A DNA stretch of 64,000 nt from Flagellimonas olearia (GTDB lineage: Bacteria > Bacteroidota > Bacteroidia > Flavobacteriales > Flavobacteriaceae). Of this stretch, positions 7,668 to 17,016 are shown one piece after another. Each line of letters begins with the position of its first letter. The stretch's first letter is position 1. The DNA is taken from assembly GCF_009184425.1 (NCBI RefSeq), contig NZ_WELG01000002.1, forward strand, positions 1,385,375 through 1,449,374, read 5' to 3'. The position numbers and the translations under genes were made by a program. The notes beneath the pieces are model-generated. The model was not told the DNA's origin, made no database searches, and was given only the letters and a program-made list of their open reading frames with translations.

Positions 7668-10481
7668 ATGAAAACCAAGTTGATGTGGATTGCAGCGCCA
7701 TTCCTGGTGCTGTGTATGTCTTTTTCTTTTGGGCAAGAAAAAACGGTTACAGGAAATGTAACTGACCAAAACGATCTGCCCCTTCCCGGTGTTTCCATTG
7801 TAGTGGTAGGTACCACTAATGGAACACAGACAGATTTTGATGGCAACTATGTCATCGCTGCCAGTGAGGGACAGGTGTTGAGGTTTAGCTATCTTGGCCA
7901 AAAAACTGTTCAGAGAACCATTGGGGCGTCCAGTACCATTGATGTACAAATGGAGGATGATGCCCAAGCTTTGGCAGAAGTTATTGTAACCGGTCAAGGT
8001 TCGGGGATTGCTAAAAGAAAGCTGTCCACTACCGTAGATGTGTTGGATTCTGAGGAAATCGATAGACTTCCTTCCAACCAAATTGACCAAATGTTGCAGG
8101 CAACTGCACCCAGTGCCCAGATTCGTATGAGTTCTGGTCAGCCCGGTACGGCCTCTATCATTAGGACAAGAGGGCCTATTTCGGCCGCTACTTCATCCAC
8201 CCCCGTTGTTATTGTTGACGGTGTTCGTGTGGATAATTTGAACTCCAACCCAAGTCTTGGACTTGATACAGGGGGTGCCAACGTTTCTGCCCTTGCCGAT
8301 ATTCCGGTAGAGTCCATTGAAAGGATAGAGTATATTAAAGGGGGTGCTGCTACTACATTGTATGGAGCAGATGCTGCAAACGGTGTAATTCAGATTATTA
8401 CCAAAAAAGGTAAGGCTGGTAGGTCTACTGCCTTTTTTGAAAGCCGTTTGGGTGTGATCAAGGCAACTACGGACTTCTTAAAGTATGACAGAACTGCTGA
8501 AGCTCTTTTTGCTCCCGGATTTTCCCAAGAATACCGTGTAGGTTTCAGCGGAGGTTCGGAAAAAGTCTCGTATAACTTTGGAGGAAGTCTATATAAAGAT
8601 GATGGATTCAATAAGCTTAACGAGCAGGTAAGAAGGACCTTTACCTTTGGATATAATGCCAATGTAACGGATAACTTCAAGTACCAAGGTTCATTCTCAT
8701 TTGTAAGCTTTGATTCCAATTTGGATTATAATGCCAATGTTAATTTTTCAAGATTTTCAAATTTTGAGGGAGGTTCCTATGGGGACTTGAATGCCATGAC
8801 CGATGCGGAGTGGGCAGCAGTACGTGCCAATTCCGATGAGGTAGGCTCCCTTGTGGATATTACCAGTAGGACCAGTAGGTTTACAGGGTCCAATAAGTTT
8901 ATCTATGATATTACCAGTTCTATCCAGGCCAATGCAACAGTAGGTATAGATTACAGGACCACAACCCAAGAGAACTTGCAATCCAATGCCTTTCTTGTGG
9001 CCATTGGTGCAGAAAACCCTGGGACATCAAATAAGGCAGAACTTGCAAGAGTGATTCGAAACAATTTTGTGGTTACCGGTGATTTGAACTTGACCCATAG
9101 GGCCGAAACGGATAACTTTTCTTTCGTGACCATCTTGGGTGGACAGTTCTTTAGGACTACGGATAGACAAAACCGATTGGATGGGTCTGGTGGTTCGGAT
9201 GGAACTCGAAGAATTAACTTTTTCCCTACCCAAACGGCATCCGACTATGTGTTGGAGAATGCCAACTACGGATTGTATTTCTTGGAAAACGTGGGATTAT
9301 TTGACGTAGCTTTCTTGGAATTTGGTGGTAGATTGGATAGAAACACTTCAGCTGGATCTAACACAAGTCCATTGTTGTTGCCTAAAGTAGGTTTGACTTA
9401 TAATATTTCTGACCACGACTTTTATAGGGACAGTGGTATCAGCGACATTATATCAACAGTTAGGGTAAGGGGGAATTATGGAGAGGCTACCAATTTTGCC
9501 CGTCCTTTTTCTCAGGATAAAACGTTCGAGTTAAGCCCAGTTTTAGGGCAGAATGCCTTCTCATTTGCCAATCCCGGTAACGACGATTTGATTTCAGAAA
9601 CCGTGAAAACCACCGAATTTGGAGTTGAACTTGGATTCTTTGGTAATCGCTTGAACTTTAGCGGAACACGCTATAAGGCTATTACGGAGGATGCACTTTT
9701 CACACCTGTCAAACCACCTTCCGAAGGGTCTCAAAACCAGATTTATAACCTTGGTGAAGTGGAAAACAAGGGATGGGAATTTGAAATGAGAGCATTCGTG
9801 CTTCAAACTCCAGAACATCAATTGGACTTGACCGTGTCTTACAACACCAACGAAAACAATGTTGTGGATACCGGTGGTGCAGCACCATTCGTAGTGGGTG
9901 GATTCAACGTTTTGGGATCTGTGGTTGCAGAAGGGCAAAGCCTTGGTTATCTGAGGGGAACCGCTGCCATTCGCCAAGATGATGGTTCCTACAGCTTTGA
10001 GACCAACAGCTCTTTGGGAAAAACCTTTGCACCTAAATTTGGTACAATTAACTTGAACTATTCTTATAAGGATAAGGTCAACTTCTTTGTTTCGGGTGAT
10101 TACCAGTATGGAGGACAGATTACGGACCTAAGTTTCTTGCTAAGGCATTTGAGTGGGATAGACAATACAGGTATCCCAGAAGATTTGGTGGGTACAACCA
10201 GTCCTTTCAACTATGTAAACTACTTTGTTTTTGATAACGATTTCTTCAAAATCAGAAACATTGGTGCTACCTATAACTTTGGGGATGTTCTTAAGCCTTT
10301 CTCAAGTGTGAAGTTTGGTGTTACTGTGACAAATCCGTTTAACTGGACCGCTGGGGACTTTGATCCAGAAGCAACAGGTTCAGGTATTGGTGCACAGAAT
10401 GGATTTGCTAGTGGTGGATTTGCGTATGGAACCGAATCTGCTCCAAGGATTTTCATGAGCTCCCTAAGATTTCAGTTTTAA
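7668..10481 (+). CDS. SusC/RagA-family TonB-linked outer-membrane transporter
   Basis: A 937-residue protein with a signal peptide ending SFGQ, a carboxypeptidase-regulatory-like domain (about 25-105, with PLPGVSIVVVGTTNGTQTD), a TonB-dependent plug domain (about 115-245, with VVIVDGVRV and IERIEYIKGGAATTLYGADA), and a long beta-barrel ending in the aromatic residue of SLRFQF. SusC proteins form a lidded channel with a SusD lipoprotein, here encoded 17 bases downstream. No glycoside hydrolase, sulfatase, peptidase or dedicated regulator lies nearby, so the substrate (glycan, peptide or other) cannot be inferred. It is somewhat short for the family, whose members often exceed 1000 residues. 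Confidence 0.95.
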   Translation: MKTKLMWIAAPFLVLCMSFSFGQEKTVTGNVTDQNDLPLPGVSIVVVGTTNGTQTDFDGNYVIAASEGQVLRFSYLGQKTVQRTIGASSTIDVQMEDDAQALAEVIVTGQGSGIAKRKLSTTVDVLDSEEIDRLPSNQIDQMLQATAPSAQIRMSSGQPGTASIIRTRGPISAATSSTPVVIVDGVRVDNLNSNPSLGLDTGGANVSALADIPVESIERIEYIKGGAATTLYGADAANGVIQIITKKGKAGRSTAFFESRLGVIKATTDFLKYDRTAEALFAPGFSQEYRVGFSGGSEKVSYNFGGSLYKDDGFNKLNEQVRRTFTFGYNANVTDNFKYQGSFSFVSFDSNLDYNANVNFSRFSNFEGGSYGDLNAMTDAEWAAVRANSDEVGSLVDITSRTSRFTGSNKFIYDITSSIQANATVGIDYRTTTQENLQSNAFLVAIGAENPGTSNKAELARVIRNNFVVTGDLNLTHRAETDNFSFVTILGGQFFRTTDRQNRLDGSGGSDGTRRINFFPTQTASDYVLENANYGLYFLENVGLFDVAFLEFGGRLDRNTSAGSNTSPLLLPKVGLTYNISDHDFYRDSGISDIISTVRVRGNYGEATNFARPFSQDKTFELSPVLGQNAFSFANPGNDDLISETVKTTEFGVELGFFGNRLNFSGTRYKAITEDALFTPVKPPSEGSQNQIYNLGEVENKGWEFEMRAFVLQTPEHQLDLTVSYNTNENNVVDTGGAAPFVVGGFNVLGSVVAEGQSLGYLRGTAAIRQDDGSYSFETNSSLGKTFAPKFGTINLNYSYKDKVNFFVSGDYQYGGQITDLSFLLRHLSGIDNTGIPEDLVGTTSPFNYVNYFVFDNDFFKIRNIGATYNFGDVLKPFSSVKFGVTVTNPFNWTAGDFDPEATGSGIGAQNGFASGGFAYGTESAPRIFMSSLRFQF

Positions 10482-10498
10482 TCGAATAAAAAAAGGAT

Positions 10499-11947
10499 AT
10501 GAAAAAAATAGTTTTAATAACGGTAGCAGCACTTTCTCTGCTGAACTGTACCAATGATTTCAGTAGCGTTGTGGATTTCACCGATGTGGAGAACCCCACG
10601 CTTTCTGAGCAATCCGTTGTTGGAAAACCTAACTCTTCCGCTGTTTGGTTGAACGGTATAAAAAGAAATAACGGTTTTGTATTCAATGAGTTTTTAATAT
10701 TGGCCGAATTGGGTTCGGACAACTATGTGAACACGGAGACTTTCTTTAACCAGTTTTTGGACAATTTGGAGTTTCAACCTGCCGATCCGGATCTAAGGGA
10801 TGCTACCCGTGAGGTGGCGCGTCTTCGTGAAATGGCCATATTTGGGTTGGAGACTGTGGGGCCTGCTGATTCTGAGTATACCACTGCTATTGAGGCAGAG
10901 TACAATTTCTACTTGGGAATGGCCTACTTATACTCAGCTATGTATTTCCCAGCATTGCCACAAGAGCCTCGTGGACCAATGGTAGCGTCTGCACAGCATT
11001 ATCAGGACGCCATTGCACAATTTGATGTGGCTATTGGCTTGAATGCTTCCGAGACAAAGTACCATTTGGCAAAAGCAAGGGCCAACTATTACACCGGAAA
11101 CAAAGCTGCAGCTGTGGCTTCTGCCAATGATGCATTGGCGATTGATAGGGCTTTTGATAATATGGTTAGATATGACGCGGTAGCTCCTGATGGAGTTCCG
11201 GATGGAACGCAGTCTAGCAATAGATTTGAAGATGCCTTGTATGAGAGATCAACTTTTGATGATTTGCAACCCTTGCCTACGTTGGACTTTCTTGATCCCA
11301 AGTACTCTTATTTTACGGATGAAGAGGATGCTCCTGTACATTATCTGAAAGCAGAGGAAGCGCTATTGATTTTGGCAGAGGCCAATTTGGCAGATAGTAA
11401 TGTGCCCGCTGCACAAGCTAATTTGACAGAGCTTTTGGAGTTGATCGGAACCCGTGAAGTCAGAGCGATTAATGATGATATTGAAGGTAGAACCGAGGAC
11501 AATCCAGGATCTAGACCAGACTCAACCATTGTTGTGGTCAATGGAAGATCAGGTCTTGTCTTGAATAGGCACAGCGGATTAATATATATTCCTTCTGTTT
11601 CAGGAACTTCTTTGACAGCTTCTGATATTGCAGGTCTTACTGCTGATGATGCTGGTTTGGAGTTGTTGTACAGAACAAGACAAGAAGTATTTATTGCTGA
11701 AGGACTTCGTTTTGTGGATATGGGATTGAAACTGATCGTTGATGAGAATGAAGTATTGCAGAATGAGAATATTTCTGCCGGTGACTTGGGAACAGTTGCC
11801 TTGATTCCTCCATTTATTGATGCGATCAAGACCCAATTGGATGCAATTACTTATGATGCAGGAACCGGAGTGGCAACCACTGCGGTAAATGTAAACGAAA
11901 TTTTGGTGGCTAATAAGTCTTCAGAATTTGTATTGCCTTTCCATTAA
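10499..11947 (+). CDS. SusD/RagB-family nutrient-binding lipoprotein
   Basis: A 482-residue lipoprotein with the lipobox LSLLNC (Cys at 17), expected on the outer-membrane surface as the lid of the SusC channel encoded upstream. The central part (about 110-240) is helical and TPR-like, for example AKARANYYTGNKAAAVASANDAL, quoted in part, as in SusD folds; the C-terminal part contains the YRTRQEVFIAEGLRFVDM region typical of the family. The 17-base spacing to SusC and a strong terminator after the stop indicate a two-gene operon. The bound nutrient cannot be predicted from sequence. Confidence 0.92.
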   Translation: MKKIVLITVAALSLLNCTNDFSSVVDFTDVENPTLSEQSVVGKPNSSAVWLNGIKRNNGFVFNEFLILAELGSDNYVNTETFFNQFLDNLEFQPADPDLRDATREVARLREMAIFGLETVGPADSEYTTAIEAEYNFYLGMAYLYSAMYFPALPQEPRGPMVASAQHYQDAIAQFDVAIGLNASETKYHLAKARANYYTGNKAAAVASANDALAIDRAFDNMVRYDAVAPDGVPDGTQSSNRFEDALYERSTFDDLQPLPTLDFLDPKYSYFTDEEDAPVHYLKAEEALLILAEANLADSNVPAAQANLTELLELIGTREVRAINDDIEGRTEDNPGSRPDSTIVVVNGRSGLVLNRHSGLIYIPSVSGTSLTASDIAGLTADDAGLELLYRTRQEVFIAEGLRFVDMGLKLIVDENEVLQNENISAGDLGTVALIPPFIDAIKTQLDAITYDAGTGVATTAVNVNEILVANKSSEFVLPFH

Positions 11948-11977
11948 TATATCTATTATTTGATATAGCTCAGAAAG

Positions 11978-12006
11978 TGGCCAGTTTTTAACTGGCCATT
12001 TTTTGT
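11978..12006 (+). terminator. Rho-independent terminator of the SusC/SusD operon
   Basis: TGGCCAGTT (11978-11986), loop TTT, AACTGGCCA (11990-11998), followed by a T-rich run. It lies 31 bases after the SusD stop. Confidence 0.88.
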
Positions 12007-12116
12007 TTACAAAAGAGGGTTTTAAATGAGTATATTATACCTTGAAATAAGTTATTTTTTTTAAAAAGACTTTTTTTTGAGTGGCCATCATGTTGGAAAA
12101 TTGTATAAACTGTGAA

Positions 12117-13448
12117 ATGAAGTTGTCAAATAGGGTGTTGTTTTTGGGGATATTTTTATTGTTTTTATCATGTTCAAAGGGAGATAATCCCGATGTGGAT
12201 GAGGAAACAAAGGAACAGGAGGAAGAGGTTGTCGAATTACCTGTATTGAGTACTGTACAGATCACTGAAATATCACATAGGAGTGCCAAGAGTGGAGGAA
12301 CAATAACGTCGGATGGAGGGGCGTCTATCAGTCAAAAGGGCATTTGTTGGCATACCGAAAAAAATCCCACGATCAATAACAGTTACACCATTGATGGTGA
12401 TGATGTGGGAAGTTTTAACAGTAATATGGATGATCTGGATGGGAATACAACATATTATGTGCGGGCCTATGCGACGAATGAGGTTGGGACAAGTTATGGA
12501 AATGAACTGATTTTCAAAACGGAAGAAGTGCCAGTTGTTGTATTCGATGGTGATTTGGAATTGGCCTCACAAGCTGAAGTTGATGAAGTTGGTGAAAAAG
12601 GGTATACCGTCATAACGGGAAGTTTGTCAATTATAACTAGGACAAGTCTTCCTTCTGATATAACCAATCTTGATGGGCTTAAACAAGTGACCGAGGTTGG
12701 GGAAAGTCTTCATATACAACGTAGTAGGATTGCAAATCTAGATGCTTTGTCCAATCTTAAAACCATTGGAGGTTCCTTATCCATAATTTCTAACTCGATT
12801 CTTGAGGAAATTGATTTTCTAAATGAAATGACAGAAATAAAATCGGATGTGGTCATAAGCAGTAATGGAGTGTCTTCCGTCTCGGGTTTTAAGAAGGTCA
12901 CTTCCGTTAATGGGGATCTATCGTTGACGTCACTTGTGGATTTAGAGACGATGGATGGCTTTGGTAGTTTGGTTGCCATCAAGGGCTCCCTTCAAATCCA
13001 ATCGGTATTGGGGACCAATATGAGCGGATTCAACTCATTGAATACTGTTGATGGGGATTTGGAGATCAAAACAACATTGATGAATGACATGGATGGATTT
13101 AACTCTTTGAAAACAATTGGTGGGAGTCTTACCCTTCTGGCAAATATTTCATTGGATAATGTTGATGGCTTGGGCAATCTTTCCAGTATTGGAGGTGATT
13201 TAATATTTTATGATAATGATTCTCCTTTCAATAATAACTTTACGGATGGTTTAAAAAATCTGGATGGTTTGATAAACTTAATTTCTGTGGGAGGGGAATT
13301 GCAGATTTCGTCCCATAAGCCATTGAACGATTTCTGTGGTTTAAAAGCGTTGGCTGCTTCCGGTTTTTCAGGCAATTATCAAGTTAACTCCAATGGGTAT
13401 AATCCTACCCTTGCGCAATTGGTGAGTGAGGAATGTAAAAGCGAATGA
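12117..13448 (+). CDS. Lipoprotein with fibronectin-like and receptor-L/LRR-like repeats
   Basis: A 443-residue predicted lipoprotein. I chose the ATG at 12117 because it gives a clean signal sequence with lipobox LFLSC; a GTG at 12081 would add a poor leader. An acidic linker (EETKEQEEEVVE) is followed by a fibronectin-like domain (about 40-130, containing GICWHTEKNPTI and YYVRAYATNEVG, typical of Bacteroidota surface lipoproteins). Residues about 155-420 are repeats of about 24 residues with alternating LDGL/NLKTIGGSL motifs, resembling receptor L-domain leucine-rich repeats. It stands alone. A surface role such as binding to polymer or cells is plausible but not shown. Confidence 0.82.
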   Translation: MKLSNRVLFLGIFLLFLSCSKGDNPDVDEETKEQEEEVVELPVLSTVQITEISHRSAKSGGTITSDGGASISQKGICWHTEKNPTINNSYTIDGDDVGSFNSNMDDLDGNTTYYVRAYATNEVGTSYGNELIFKTEEVPVVVFDGDLELASQAEVDEVGEKGYTVITGSLSIITRTSLPSDITNLDGLKQVTEVGESLHIQRSRIANLDALSNLKTIGGSLSIISNSILEEIDFLNEMTEIKSDVVISSNGVSSVSGFKKVTSVNGDLSLTSLVDLETMDGFGSLVAIKGSLQIQSVLGTNMSGFNSLNTVDGDLEIKTTLMNDMDGFNSLKTIGGSLTLLANISLDNVDGLGNLSSIGGDLIFYDNDSPFNNNFTDGLKNLDGLINLISVGGELQISSHKPLNDFCGLKALAASGFSGNYQVNSNGYNPTLAQLVSEECKSE

Positions 13449-13650
13449 TGTATTAGGAGTCCATTTTTTTGCCTTGATGGTTCCTATATGGACCTTATCA
13501 TGTCAAGAGTTGCTAGTTTCCTTTAAAGCCCTCCATGATCAATACCGGTTACCCTTGTTGACATTCTGACATATTGTTTCATATTGATTTTCAATCGGAT
13601 AGATTGTAATTTAAAGAGTTAGGAGGAGAATCCATAAGGGATAGAACAAA

Positions 13651-13681
13651 AAACTCCATAAACGTTGGGTTTATGGAGTTT
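13651..13681 (-). terminator. Terminator left behind from the tRNA-Leu operon
   Basis: AAACTCCATAAA (13651-13662), 7-base loop, TTTATGGAGTTT (13670-13681): a perfect 12-bp stem. Read on the minus strand it ends in a T-run. It abuts the left att copy at 13685, just where the end of tRNA-Leu would have been before the island inserted, so it is probably the original tRNA terminator. The chromosomal stretch 13449-13650 holds no gene that I can see. Confidence 0.72.
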
Positions 13682-13684
13682 TTC

Positions 13685-13700
13685 TGTACTCGAGGCGGGA
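13685..13700. repeat. attL: 16-bp copy of the tRNA-Leu 3' end
   Basis: TGTACTCGAGGCGGGA here is identical to 23758-23773, which is the 3' end of tRNA-Leu(UAA) plus two flanking bases. Sequence similarity stops on both sides. The integrase gene starts about 180 bases inward. This is the classic outcome of site-specific insertion into a tRNA 3' end. Confidence 0.87.
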
Positions 13701-13840
13701 ACACCATTTTGCAAAAGTACGAATCAATAAATGAACCTAAATAAATGGAGGAAACCTATTAAAATCCAATTATAATAAGGTTTTATAAAGTGTATTGTTT
13801 TTGCGCTTGTTTGCATTGTTTTGTTTTAGCATGCATAAAG

Positions 13841-13859
13841 CCGTACAATTATCGTACAA
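13841..13859. repeat. CGTACAA direct repeats before the integrase gene
   Basis: CGTACAA occurs at 13842-13848 and 13853-13859, an 11-base spacing (one helical turn), just before the integrase. A further copy (CCGTACAAA) lies at 23694-23702 near the right end. They could be arm-type integrase sites or an operator. TATATTTG at 13867-13874, only 6 bases before the integrase ATG, resembles a promoter -7 box and would give an almost leaderless transcript. Confidence 0.4.
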
Positions 13860-13880
13860 AAATATCTATATTTGTATTGT

Positions 13881-15143
13881 ATGGCAACAGTTAATTTTCT
13901 CTACAGATCTACACGCCCTGAATCCTATTTAACGATAAGGCTGCTTTATCGAAATGAAAAGGATTATGTAATTGGGGCCAAAACCAAATTGAAAGTCTCC
14001 AAGGATTATTGGGAGACTACTCACCAAAAGAACTTAAAGGACATTAGGGATGTTGATCAAAGAAATGCCTACAATTCGGTTAATACTGAACTGGCCCGTA
14101 TACAAGCGCACGTATTGGATGAGTTGGAGAAAACCGATATAAATACCATAAATAAGGATTGGCTAGTAAATACCTTAGAGGGATTTTATAACCCAGTGGG
14201 AGACTCTGAGCGGGGAATCCCAAAGGATTTGATCAGTTACATAGAATTCTATAAAGACTATCGCAAAAACGAGCTGGATGCCAAAGCAGTACGTAGGTTG
14301 AACGTTACAAAGCACAAAATGCAACGTCTCCAAGCATATATGGGCAAAACCATATTGATAAAGGAGATAAACGAGGATTTTAAACAAACCTTTCAAGAAT
14401 TCAGTCTTAAGGAGAAATACTCCCAAAATACACAGGCTAGGGAGTTGGTGTCTATTAAGACCCTTTGTTTTCATGCCCATTACTTGGGACTTGAAACCCA
14501 CCATCAACTAAATAGTTTAAGGCTTAAAAAGCAAGAGGTCAACCATGTTTATTTGACCGCGGATGAGATTGAAACAATAAAAGGACTGGAATTGCCCAAT
14601 GAGCATTTGGATAATGCGAGGGACTGGCTTTTGATTAGTTGTTATACCGGGCAGCGGGTAAGTGATTTTATGAGGTTTACCAAAGATATGATCCGGGTAG
14701 AGAACGGCAAGCATCTTTTGGAATTTAGGCAACAGAAAACCAAAAAGCTAATGACCATTCCATTTAGCCGTGATGCTAGAGAAGTCCTTAAAAAGAGAGG
14801 GGAAGAGTTTCCTCGGCCTATATCAGATCAGAAATACAACGACTATATAAAGGTTGTTTGCCAAAAAGCAGGATTAAAAGAGGAGGTGAAGGGAACCAAA
14901 AGGCTCAATATTACTCCGGATGCAAAAAAGGGTGTCTATAGACACGTAGCGGATAAATACGAGAAATGGGAATTAGTAAGCTCCCATATCGGTAGGAGGT
15001 CATTCGCTACAAATTATTATGGTAAGGTGCCTACTAGTTATTTGATAAATATTACCGGGCACAGCTCTGAAAAAACATTTTTGAACTACATAAAGAAGAG
15101 CAATAAGGATATAGCCCTTGATGCGTACGAATACTTTAATTAA
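13881..15143 (+). CDS. Tyrosine recombinase (island integrase)
   Basis: A 420-residue phage-type integrase of the Bacteroidota class: an N-terminal arm-binding domain (about 1-95), a SAM-like core-binding domain (about 100-200) and a C-terminal catalytic domain. Catalytic residues can be read in order: Arg in CYTGQRVSDF, His and Arg in SSHIGRRSFATN, His in NITGHSS, and the nucleophilic Tyr in FLNYIKKS. The ATG at 13881 is preferred; a TTG at 13872 overlaps the likely promoter box. It lies 180 bases from attL and probably inserts and excises the island at tRNA-Leu. Confidence 0.95.
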   Translation: MATVNFLYRSTRPESYLTIRLLYRNEKDYVIGAKTKLKVSKDYWETTHQKNLKDIRDVDQRNAYNSVNTELARIQAHVLDELEKTDINTINKDWLVNTLEGFYNPVGDSERGIPKDLISYIEFYKDYRKNELDAKAVRRLNVTKHKMQRLQAYMGKTILIKEINEDFKQTFQEFSLKEKYSQNTQARELVSIKTLCFHAHYLGLETHHQLNSLRLKKQEVNHVYLTADEIETIKGLELPNEHLDNARDWLLISCYTGQRVSDFMRFTKDMIRVENGKHLLEFRQQKTKKLMTIPFSRDAREVLKKRGEEFPRPISDQKYNDYIKVVCQKAGLKEEVKGTKRLNITPDAKKGVYRHVADKYEKWELVSSHIGRRSFATNYYGKVPTSYLINITGHSSEKTFLNYIKKSNKDIALDAYEYFN

Positions 15144-15154
15144 GAATCTTACAC

Positions 15155-15391
15155 ATGAATTCAATAACCAGACTCAGAATAGAGGAAGTGATCACAAGAA
15201 AACTGGATGTGGTATTTTCTACAGGGGACAGAACTAGCCTAGCGGATGCGATAGAGTTGGCAGTTTTGGAATTTGAAAAAGTAGAGGGGATAAAGCCGCT
15301 TTTGGAGGTGATATTTGAAGGTTGTAATGATACCGATGAGGTTTTGATGGAATGGTCTAAAATTCTAAATGATTATGCCAAGGTATCTTAG
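15155..15391 (+). CDS. Small acidic island protein of unknown function
   Basis: A 78-residue protein starting 11 bases after the integrase stop, so probably cotranscribed with it. It is acidic and predicted helical (for example DAIELAVLEFEKVEG and EVLMEWSKILNDYAK). I recognise no domain. Position suggests a role in the element (a recombination helper or small regulator), but this is only inference. Confidence 0.6.
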   Translation: MNSITRLRIEEVITRKLDVVFSTGDRTSLADAIELAVLEFEKVEGIKPLLEVIFEGCNDTDEVLMEWSKILNDYAKVS

Positions 15392-15464
15392 TTGTAGCGT
15401 TGTCAGCAAATCCGATTGACAATAATTGAATATTGATGTCTATATTGTTGCTTAAACTAGGAAA

Positions 15465-16568
15465 GTGGAGAATAAGTCATATACGTACAATCGGATAGTT
15501 ATAATTGGAAATGGATTTGATTTAGCACTTGGCTATAAGACTTCATACTCTGACTTCCTATTACACTATTTAAAAAGCCGGTTAAACCACGTCACATTCA
15601 AAGCCTATAGTGATAGACTGTTTTCTAGTAGTGATTTGGGTTTTATGGATGGAGATGACTTTAATAGTTGTCGTACAGTCCAAGATTTAGTGAACTTTTT
15701 TGAAGACAACAAGCAGTTAAATGTCAAGTTTAATGGAATTCTAAAGGATGTTTTTGAATTCCAAAAAATAGAAAACTGGGTTGATATCGAGACTTTATAC
15801 TTTGGGGCACTTCTTCCGAAATTTGATTTGTTAAAAAAGCAGAATCCCAATAAAAGAGATTACAATTCAATTAAAGCCTATAATGATACATTTAGGGATT
15901 TGACAAAATATTTGAATGATTATATTTTTAATGAAAACTTAAACCAATTAAAAGGCGGTACACCCCATCAATTTTACGAGTTTCTTTCTGACTGCGTGAT
16001 AAAGCAACCAAACAGGAGAGTTTGTCTTAATCACGAAATAACCTATGATGAGTTAGATAATCCTAGCAACGTACTTTTTTTAAATTTCAATTATACTGAT
16101 TCATTGCACAAGGTGCTTGGGTTCAGTGGCTTAAAACCCGAATATCAAATAATAAATATACATGGTCAAGCCGGTAGTAATTCCAGCCCAATAATTTTTG
16201 GGTATGGGGATGATACGCACAGGAGATATACGGAGATGGAAGGTGAAAACTCAGATGCTTTACTTGAGTTCATAAAATCTTTTTATTACAATAGGACTAC
16301 AGACTATCATAAAATGCTTGGCTTTATGGAAATGGATAAGTATGAAGTTTACATAGTTGGGCACTCGTGTGGTTTATCGGATAGGACACTACTAAAATCA
16401 ATTTTTGAACATGAACAATGTTTATCAATTAAAATATTCCATAGGGGCAAAATTGATGAGCATTTAAAAAAAAACATGGCCATTTCACGACATTTTGCAG
16501 ATAAACTCTTGTTGAGAAAACGAGTGTTGCCTTTTGATAAACATGCTATAATTCCCCAAGCAAAGTAA
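15465..16568 (+). CDS. abiH: AbiH-family abortive infection protein
   Basis: A 367-residue protein matching the AbiH family. The N-terminus RIVIIGNGFDLALG (Gly15-Asn16-Gly17-Phe18-Asp19) is the family signature and resembles the nucleotide-binding loop of SIR2-like folds. Further family blocks are LNFNYTDSLHK, INIHGQ and VYIVGHSCGLSDRTLL near the C-terminus. AbiH was found in lactococci as a single-gene phage abortive-infection system; its mechanism is poorly known. The start is GTG at 15465: an in-frame TAA at 15453 excludes earlier starts, and the signature motif lies too close for a later one. A terminator follows directly, so it is a self-contained cassette. Confidence 0.88.
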   Translation: MENKSYTYNRIVIIGNGFDLALGYKTSYSDFLLHYLKSRLNHVTFKAYSDRLFSSSDLGFMDGDDFNSCRTVQDLVNFFEDNKQLNVKFNGILKDVFEFQKIENWVDIETLYFGALLPKFDLLKKQNPNKRDYNSIKAYNDTFRDLTKYLNDYIFNENLNQLKGGTPHQFYEFLSDCVIKQPNRRVCLNHEITYDELDNPSNVLFLNFNYTDSLHKVLGFSGLKPEYQIINIHGQAGSNSSPIIFGYGDDTHRRYTEMEGENSDALLEFIKSFYYNRTTDYHKMLGFMEMDKYEVYIVGHSCGLSDRTLLKSIFEHEQCLSIKIFHRGKIDEHLKKNMAISRHFADKLLLRKRVLPFDKHAIIPQAK

Positions 16569-16594
16569 CTTAGGAAAGTTCACCTAAAAGTTTT

Positions 16595-16626
16595 AAATCC
16601 AGCCTATACGGTTGGATTTTTTTTGA
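16595..16626 (+). terminator. Rho-independent terminator after abiH
   Basis: AAATCCAGCC (16595-16604), loop TATAC, GGTTGGATTT (16610-16619), then a run of T. One G-T wobble interrupts a 10-bp stem. Confidence 0.8.
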
Positions 16627-16734
16627 GATTTCAACCTCATATATCAAACTTTGTTGAATTGGTTTGCATAAGCTCTATTGTGTTGTAATGCTTTCTTGCA
16701 TTCATTTGTCCCGTTACCAAACTAAGCGGATAAA

Positions 16735-17016
16735 ATGCAGAATTCCATTATTCTTCAAAACCTTACCCAAGAACAACTAGAGCAAATTATTGACTCCAAA
16801 CTTTCGGAGCAATTTGCTAGACTTATTAAAGATTTAAAGGGTGAGAATGATAGCCAGAAACTAATGACCCGTGAGCAAACTTGTGAGTTCCTATCCATCA
16901 ATAGCTCAACTCTTTGGCATTGGACTAACAAAGGGAAAATAAAAGCTTATGCCTTTGGAGCTAGACGATACTACAAGAAGTCCGAACTTATTCAAGCTCT
17001 TAGTCCCTGCGAATAG
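16735..17016 (+). CDS. Excisionase-like helix-turn-helix protein
   Basis: A 93-residue protein. The N-terminal third is helical (about 5-35); residues about 45-90 form a MerR/excisionase-type winged HTH: LMTREQTCEFLSINSSTLW then KGKIKAYAFGARRYYKKSEL. Such HTH_17 proteins are standard in Bacteroidota integrative elements, usually next to a primase/VapE-type replication gene, which is missing here. It could steer excision or act as repressor. It stands directly before the origin-like repeats at 17263-17560. Confidence 0.85.
   Translation: MQNSIILQNLTQEQLEQIIDSKLSEQFARLIKDLKGENDSQKLMTREQTCEFLSINSSTLWHWTNKGKIKAYAFGARRYYKKSELIQALSPCE

Noticed and set aside
7445-7765. A 106-residue + frame in the SusC leader
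   Set aside because: It overlaps the SusC signal-peptide region in another frame, and its product is not like any family. The leader hairpin within it is a better explanation of the DNA.
13685-13700. A second tRNA-Leu gene at the left end of the island
   Set aside because: Only 16 bases match the tRNA 3' end; the anticodon, D arm and 5' acceptor strand are absent. It is an att copy, not a gene.
16735-17016. A toxin-antitoxin regulator
   Set aside because: The HTH type and the place beside the integrase and origin-like repeats fit an excisionase or element regulator better, and no toxin gene overlaps it.
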